Source of the DNA: Actinomycetota bacterium
GTDB taxonomy: Bacteria > Actinomycetota > Thermoleophilia > Solirubrobacterales > 70-9
Direction of reading: 5' to 3'
Assembly: GCA_005885405.1 (NCBI GenBank)
Contig: VAYN01000009.1
Coordinates: 33,179-96,457, forward strand
Length of the DNA: 63,279 bases
Each line of letters begins with the position of its first letter. The stretch's first letter is position 1. The translations under genes and the position numbers were made by a program. Under the pieces are notes generated by a model, which saw nothing but the letters and a program-made list of their open reading frames with translations, searched no databases and was not told the DNA's origin. Of this stretch, positions 59,108 through 63,279 are shown one piece after another.

Positions 59108-60745
59108 GTGAGTGACACCGATTCAGTCGCCGCGCTGCGGGGCGCAGTCGAAGACGCCGCGCGGGCCCTCCGCGACGGCCAGCCGACCGAACCGAGCCCC
59201 GGCCTCGAGCGCCCGCCCAAGCCCGAGCTCGGCGACTACAGCTCCAATGCGGCGATGCTCCTCGCAGGTCTGCTCGGCGACAACCCGCGCGCAGTGGCCG
59301 AGCGCCTGCGCGAGCAACTGGAAGCCGACGCCGAGCTCGCGCCCGACCTGGCGCGGATCGAGGTCGCCGGCCCCGGCTTCGTCAACTTCTTCCTCGCCGA
59401 CTCCTGGTACCTGCGGGCGCTGGATGGACTGCTGGAGGCAGGCGACCGGCTCGGCGAAAGTGCCGCCGAGGCGCCCGAGAAGGTCCTGGTCGAGTTCGTC
59501 TCCGCCAACCCGACTGGGCCGATCCACGTCGGCACCGGCCGCAACGCCGCCTACGGCGACTCGCTGGCGCGGCTGCTGCAGGCGACCGGCCACGAGGTCG
59601 AGCGCGAGTACTACGTCAACGACGCCGGCAGCCAGATCGGCAACTTCGCCGACTCGATCGCCGCCCGGATGCGCGGGGAGGAGCCTCCGGAGGACGGCTA
59701 CGCCGGCGAGTACGTCGGCGAGATCGCCGAGCGCTTGCAGGCCGAAGGGGTCGACCCTTCCGACCGCGAGACCTTGGAAAAGCGCGGGATCGAGGAGGTC
59801 CTGAAGGAAGTCAAGGCGACGCTGGAGCGTTTCGGCGTCCACTTTGACACCTGGTTCTCCGAGCGCAGCCTCTACGCCAAAGGGGAGGTCGACGAGGCGC
59901 TCGGCGAGCTCGAGAAACGCGGCCACACCTACCGCCACGAGGACGCCCTCTGGCTGCGGACGACCGACTTCGGCGATGACAAAGACCGGGTTCTGATCCG
60001 CTCCAACGGCGAGGCCACCTACCTGACGCCGGACATCGCCTACCACTGGGACAAGCTGCAGCGCGGTTTCGAGCGGCTGATCGACGTCCTCGGCGCCGAC
60101 CACCACGGGTACGTGGCGCGCGTGCGGGCGGCGATAGAGGCGCTCGGGGGCGACCCGCAGCGCTTTGAGGCCCTGACCATGAGCCTCGTTCACATCGTCG
60201 AAGGCGGCGAGCGGGTGCAGATGTCGAAGCGGACCGGGGACTTCGTCACCCTCGACGAACTCGTCGACGACATCGGTGCCGACGCTACCCGCTGGTTCAT
60301 GCTCTGGCGCAGCCACGAGACGACGGTCGACCTCGACCTCGAGCTCGCCCGCAGCCAGTCCAGCGAGAACCCGGTCTACTACGTCCAGTACGCGCACGCG
60401 CGGATCGCCAGCATTCTTCGCAAAGCTGGGGAGGAAGGCGAGGTCACCGCCGCCGCGGTCAGCGAGCGGGCTCCGCTGGAGGAGACCGAGAAGGTTCTGG
60501 TCAAGCGCCTGCTCGAGTTCCCGGAGGAGGTGCGCTCGGCGGCGGCGCGCCGCGCCCCCCACCGGGTCTGCGCGTACTCGACCGCGGTTGCCGCCGACTT
60601 CCACGCCTTCTACCGCGACTGCCAGGTCGTCGGCGCCGAGGGCGAGGGGGTCGAAAGCTCGCGGCTGGCCCTCTGTCTCGCTACCAAGCAGACGATCGCG
60701 GCTGCGCTGGGGTTGTTGGGGATCTCCGCGCCCGAGCGGATGTGA
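59108..60745 (+). CDS. argS: Arginyl-tRNA synthetase
   Basis: Class I synthetase of 545 aa. Add1 N-terminal domain, FVSANPTGPIHVGTGRN (HIGH region as HVGT), VQMSKRTG (KMSK region) and a C-terminal DALR anticodon-binding domain (YVQYAHARIASIL). GTG start. The stop overlaps the next gene (TGATG). Confidence 0.96.
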   Translation: MSDTDSVAALRGAVEDAARALRDGQPTEPSPGLERPPKPELGDYSSNAAMLLAGLLGDNPRAVAERLREQLEADAELAPDLARIEVAGPGFVNFFLADSWYLRALDGLLEAGDRLGESAAEAPEKVLVEFVSANPTGPIHVGTGRNAAYGDSLARLLQATGHEVEREYYVNDAGSQIGNFADSIAARMRGEEPPEDGYAGEYVGEIAERLQAEGVDPSDRETLEKRGIEEVLKEVKATLERFGVHFDTWFSERSLYAKGEVDEALGELEKRGHTYRHEDALWLRTTDFGDDKDRVLIRSNGEATYLTPDIAYHWDKLQRGFERLIDVLGADHHGYVARVRAAIEALGGDPQRFEALTMSLVHIVEGGERVQMSKRTGDFVTLDELVDDIGADATRWFMLWRSHETTVDLDLELARSQSSENPVYYVQYAHARIASILRKAGEEGEVTAAAVSERAPLEETEKVLVKRLLEFPEEVRSAAARRAPHRVCAYSTAVAADFHAFYRDCQVVGAEGEGVESSRLALCLATKQTIAAALGLLGISAPERM

Positions 60746-61437
60746 TGCTGCGGGGCCGCGCCCGCATCCCTGTCCTCGCCGAGATCGCGGGACCGGCTAA
60801 CGGGCGCGTCTGGGCCCTGCGGCGTCAGGACTTCGATGGCCTCACACCGCTGCTGGCGCGGCTGGCCGAGCAGCGGGTGGTAGCGGTCGCCGGGGAGGGG
60901 GAGGCCCCAGCGGTTGCGGCCGTCGCTGTCGCCGCCGCCGCTGCTGCCTCCGGCCGCCGCACGATCCTCGTCGAGTGCGATCTCGCCCGACCCCGCGTGG
61001 CCGCGCACATCGGCCTGACCCTGACCCCTGGCCTGCACGAGTACCTGCGCTGGGAGGCCGAGCCACAGGGGATCCTGCAGCCGATCGTCCTCGCCGGATC
61101 GGCGACCGCGAGCGCCGCCGACCCGCTCGTCTGCGTCTGCGGCGGCCGGTCCGCGAGCAAGGCCGAGACCCTGCTCGGGCTGCAGAGCTTCGGCCACATG
61201 GTCGAGAAGCTTCGCGCCGCCTACGAGCTGACGATCTTGCTGGCGCCGCCGATCGTGGCCGAACCGTCCGCCGCTCTGGCAGTCGGATCGCGAGCGGAGG
61301 CGGTTCTGGCGGCGCTGCCCGCGGATGAGGCCCGCGGTCGTTCAGGGCGCTCCTTGCGCGCCGCAGTTGGGCGTCTACCGGCTCCTGTCCTGGGAGCGGT
61401 GGCGCTGACCTCGCCGAGCTGGGTTCAGAGGTCGTAG
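60745..61437 (+). CDS. ParA/BY-kinase-like protein with degenerate Walker A
   Basis: A 230-aa protein resembling the cytosolic ATPase domain of capsule tyrosine kinases or MinD/ParA proteins: a strand followed by AVAGEGEAPAVAAVAVA where the P-loop should be, then ILVECDLARPRVAAHIGL (Walker A'-like) and GLHEYL. The GKT/GKS is lost, so ATP hydrolysis is doubtful. It is coupled to argS by overlap, and ATG 60745 is chosen over GTG 60742. Function unknown. Confidence 0.6.
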   Translation: MLRGRARIPVLAEIAGPANGRVWALRRQDFDGLTPLLARLAEQRVVAVAGEGEAPAVAAVAVAAAAAASGRRTILVECDLARPRVAAHIGLTLTPGLHEYLRWEAEPQGILQPIVLAGSATASAADPLVCVCGGRSASKAETLLGLQSFGHMVEKLRAAYELTILLAPPIVAEPSAALAVGSRAEAVLAALPADEARGRSGRSLRAAVGRLPAPVLGAVALTSPSWVQRS

Positions 61438-61880
61438 CGGGCGAGGTCGGCGTCGAGCCGCTCGGCGTCCTCGCCGCTCGGGCCCGCAGAGGGGGGCGCT
61501 CCGGTCCCGCCCGAACCGCCGCGCCGCCAGCGCAGGACGCCGATCGCCAGCGCCGCCGCCGCGATCAGAAAGGCGACGATCGGGACCACATAGGCGGAGA
61601 GGCTGAAGCCGGAGTCGGGCGGCAGCGCCAGCACCTCGTTCCCGTACTCGGCGACGAGGGCGTCCTTGACTTCCTCTTCGCTGCGGCCTTCGTCGATCAG
61701 GCGGTTGATGAAGGCGCGCTCGCGCTGGGCCTGCGGCGATTCCGCCAGTTGCAGCAGGGTCCCGCAGACGGGGCACATCACCTGCTTTTCGATTTCGGTC
61801 AGCGAGGCGCCGCCTTCGGCTGCGGCCGTCGGCGCCAGCACGGCGAGTGAAATTCCCAAGAGAAGGACGAGCCGGCTCAA
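61425..61880 (-). CDS. ccmH: Cytochrome c-type biogenesis protein CcmH-like
   Basis: A 151-aa membrane protein with a signal peptide (about 1-22), an outside domain carrying the redox pair MCPVCG (CxxC) and LAESPQAQRERAFINRLIDEG typical of CcmH, and one C-terminal helix (about 95-117). It keeps apocytochrome cysteines reduced for haem attachment. The TTG start overlaps the stop of the thioredoxin-like gene. Confidence 0.88.
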   Translation of the reverse strand: MSRLVLLLGISLAVLAPTAAAEGGASLTEIEKQVMCPVCGTLLQLAESPQAQRERAFINRLIDEGRSEEEVKDALVAEYGNEVLALPPDSGFSLSAYVVPIVAFLIAAAALAIGVLRWRRGGSGGTGAPPSAGPSGEDAERLDADLARYDL

Positions 61881-62401
61881 GATGCTCCTCCGGGCAGCAG
61901 GGGCGCGACTTCCTTCTGCAGGTATTCGTCATCGACCGGTCCGGGGGCAACCAGCCGAACTTTGCCGGCGGGGTCAATAAGGAAGTTCTCCGGCACCCCG
62001 GTCGTCCCGTATTCGTCGGCGATGTCGCCATTGCCGTCGCGCAGCTGCGGGTAAGAGAGGCCATAGCGCTCGACGAAGGCCTTGGCGTCGTCGCTCAGGT
62101 CCTGGGTGTCAATCCCGACAACCGTAAACCGCGACTTCCCTTGCTGCTGCTGGAACGCCTCCAGCGCCGGCGCCTCAGCGCGGCAGGGCAGGCACCACGA
62201 GGCCCAAAAGTTGACCAGCACCCATTCGCCCTTGTAGTCGGTCAGCGACTCACTTCCCCTGCCCTCGAGCTGGGGGAGGGGTTCCGTCGGCGCTGCCTCG
62301 CCCACCTCCAGCCGCGAGCCCCCCTTGCTGGCCAGCCCGAAGACGAGCAGGCCGACGACTGCCAGCACGGCGAAGACTGCGATGAGGGAGCGGGCGCTCA
62401 C
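61877..62401 (-). CDS. Membrane-anchored thioredoxin-like protein (TlpA/CcmG type)
   Basis: A 174-aa protein: an N-terminal helix (about 5-25) and a thioredoxin fold with WASWCLPCRAEAP (CxxC), DTQDLSDDAKAFV, and cis-Pro region GTTGVPENFLID. It likely delivers reductant to CcmH in cytochrome c maturation. GTG 62401 is used because the longer open frame runs into the tRNA gene. Confidence 0.88.
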   Translation of the reverse strand: MSARSLIAVFAVLAVVGLLVFGLASKGGSRLEVGEAAPTEPLPQLEGRGSESLTDYKGEWVLVNFWASWCLPCRAEAPALEAFQQQQGKSRFTVVGIDTQDLSDDAKAFVERYGLSYPQLRDGNGDIADEYGTTGVPENFLIDPAGKVRLVAPGPVDDEYLQKEVAPLLPGGAS

Positions 62402-62406
62402 GGAGA

Positions 62407-62479
62407 AGCGGACGACGGGGGTCGAACCCGCGACCTCGAGCTTGGGAAGCTCGCGCTCTACCAACTGAGCTACGTCCGC
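62407..62479 (-). tRNA. tRNA-Gly (anticodon CCC)
   Basis: Cloverleaf of 73 nt: acceptor GCGGACG / CGTCCGC, D arm with AGCTCAGTTGGTAGAGC, anticodon stem CGAGC / GCTCG with loop TTCCCAA (anticodon CCC, reads GGG), T arm GCGGG-TTCGACC-CCCGT-type, discriminator T. CCA is not encoded. It ends 5 nt before the GTG of the thioredoxin-like gene, so both may share a transcript. Confidence 0.93.
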
Positions 62480-62491
62480 GTAAGGCGGATT

Positions 62492-63279
62492 CTACGTTGA
62501 CTGGTCCCAGCTGTCGGCGCGACCGTAGAGGCGGTCCTTGGCGGCCAGCAGCTCGGTGTCGGCTGCGGCGATCAGTGCCTCGCCGTCGTGGTCGATCCGG
62601 GTGGCGATCCCGAAGGAAGCGCTGATCACGCCCTGGCCGAGGGCGGCGGCGCGGATTTCCCTGGCGATGCGGGTGGCGGCGACGCGCGCCTCGTCTTCGT
62701 CGGTTCCCGGCATCAGCAGCGCGAACTCGTCGCCGCCGATGCGGAAGCAGTCGTCGGCGAGGCGGGAGCCGTCGAGGATGCGGCCGACTTCGCGCAGCAC
62801 CTGGTCGCCGGCGGGATGCCCGAGCCGGTCGTTGACCCCCTTGAAGCCGTCGAGATCGAGCAGGCAGAGCGAGAGCGGCCCGGAGCGCGCGGCCCGGGCC
62901 AGCTCGATCGGCAGGCGCTCTTCGAAGGCGCGCCGGTTCGGCAGGCCGGTGAGGGAGTCGCGGCGGTTCTCGCGCGCCTCGGTCTCGAAGAGGTTGGCGT
63001 GGGAGAGGTGGGCGGAGATCAGATCGCTGAGGAGCTCCAGCGTCTCGACGTCGGTGTCATCGAAGTGGTGGGCCTCGGGCGAGTAGACCTTGAGGACGCC
63101 GATCGTCTCATCGTGGTGGGCGAGCGGAACGCAGAGCATCGAGGCGGCGTTGACGCGCTTGCAGGCGGCGGCGTCGACCCGAGGGTCCCTGCTGGTGTCG
63201 TCGCTGCGGAGGACTTCTTCCTCGCGGACGCAGAGGCCGGACATGCTCGAAGAAGCCTGCAGCCGCATGCCGTTATTTG
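62492..63279 (-). CDS. GAF-GGDEF diguanylate cyclase (5' end outside window)
   Basis: The frame stays open to the window edge, so the N-terminus is missing. Visible: a GAF-like sensor (about 90 residues, [20 protein letters not shown]) followed by a GGDEF domain starting [13 protein letters not shown] with the active-site loop [10 protein letters not shown]. An inhibitory RxxD (RLAD) sits five residues before GGDEF, so product inhibition by c-di-GMP is expected. It makes c-di-GMP from GTP; the signal is unknown. Confidence 0.92.
   Translation of the reverse strand, partial: NNGMRLQASSSMSGLCVREEEVLRSDDTSRDPRVDAAACKRVNAASMLCVPLAHHDETIGVLKVYSPEAHHFDDTDVETLELLSDLISAHLSHANLFETEARENRRDSLTGLPNRRAFEERLPIELARAARSGPLSLCLLDLDGFKGVNDRLGHPAGDQVLREVGRILDGSRLADDCFRIGGDEFALLMPGTDEDEARVAATRIAREIRAAALGQGVISASFGIATRIDHDGEALIAAADTELLAAKDRLYGRADSWDQST

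Overview
The window is a gene-dense, very G+C-rich chromosomal segment with core housekeeping synteny and no insertion sequence, prophage or CRISPR array that I can see. Codon third positions are almost all G or C. GTG and TTG starts are common, genes often overlap by TGATG or ATGA, neither the tRNA nor the tmRNA encodes its CCA end, and the tmRNA tag ends in FALAA. With an Rpf-like transglycosylase, PHO boxes of 11-base period and two TadE-like genes, this points to Actinomycetota. I lean towards a Thermoleophilia/Solirubrobacterales-type lineage, but that placement is inference.

Left part (0-9 kb): ftsE-ftsX-S41 protease-RNB exonuclease-smpB, then a coiled-coil/helix-hairpin-helix envelope protein, a dihydrolipoyl-dehydrogenase-like flavoprotein, and ssrA (tmRNA) with a terminator. 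From 8.9 to 10.3 kb two ArsR-like winged-helix genes flank an AT-rich spacer and a 19-residue ORF with a near-perfect ribosome binding site. From 10.3 to 17.6 kb: DUF1697, an ABC-F ATPase, a P450 coupled to purU, an O-methyltransferase-like gene, an Rpf-like secreted protein, and an HD-domain gene behind twin palindromes. From 17.6 to 21.6 kb a leftward zinc/metal operon runs permease, substrate-binding lipoprotein, ATPase, second permease, Fur-type regulator, ArsC-like phosphatase, with a Fur/Zur-like box in front. The first permease and binding protein look like a fusion broken by a deletion and frameshift.

Phosphate region (22-36.7 kb): uppP, a PhoB/OmpR regulator, a receiver-less PhoB-type DNA-binding protein, pstSCAB-phoU, ppx, a PHP-glycosyltransferase fusion carrying an in-frame 28-bp palindrome, ppk1, and a low-affinity Pit transporter with its DUF47 partner. 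Three PHO-box-like arrays (11-bp direct repeats) precede both regulators and pstS. Together these genes would cover phosphate sensing, uptake and polyphosphate turnover.

Right part (37-63 kb): a Tad-like cluster (two TadE-like genes, a degenerate ParA/TadZ-like gene, and a TadG-like anchor fused to VanY and lytic transglycosylase domains); a class III phosphodiesterase facing a cyclic-nucleotide-binding thioredoxin-reductase-like protein; cupin, MaoC, a HARE-HTH-like gene, a cupredoxin lipoprotein and an enoyl-CoA hydratase; uvrC-rapZ, an ABC exporter, and the glycolytic run gap-pgk-tpi-gpmI; tgt; a Ser/Thr kinase with a coupled lipoprotein; argS; a tyrosine-kinase-like ParA relative; a cytochrome c maturation pair (CcmH, TlpA/CcmG); tRNA-Gly(CCC); and a GAF-GGDEF cyclase cut by the window edge.

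Most interesting points: the TadG-VanY-SLT triple fusion, the divergent small-peptide/regulator module near 9.3 kb, the broken permease-lipoprotein fusion with an internal lipobox, the in-frame palindrome at 30.95 kb, and pseudoknot-ordered repeats in front of tgt.
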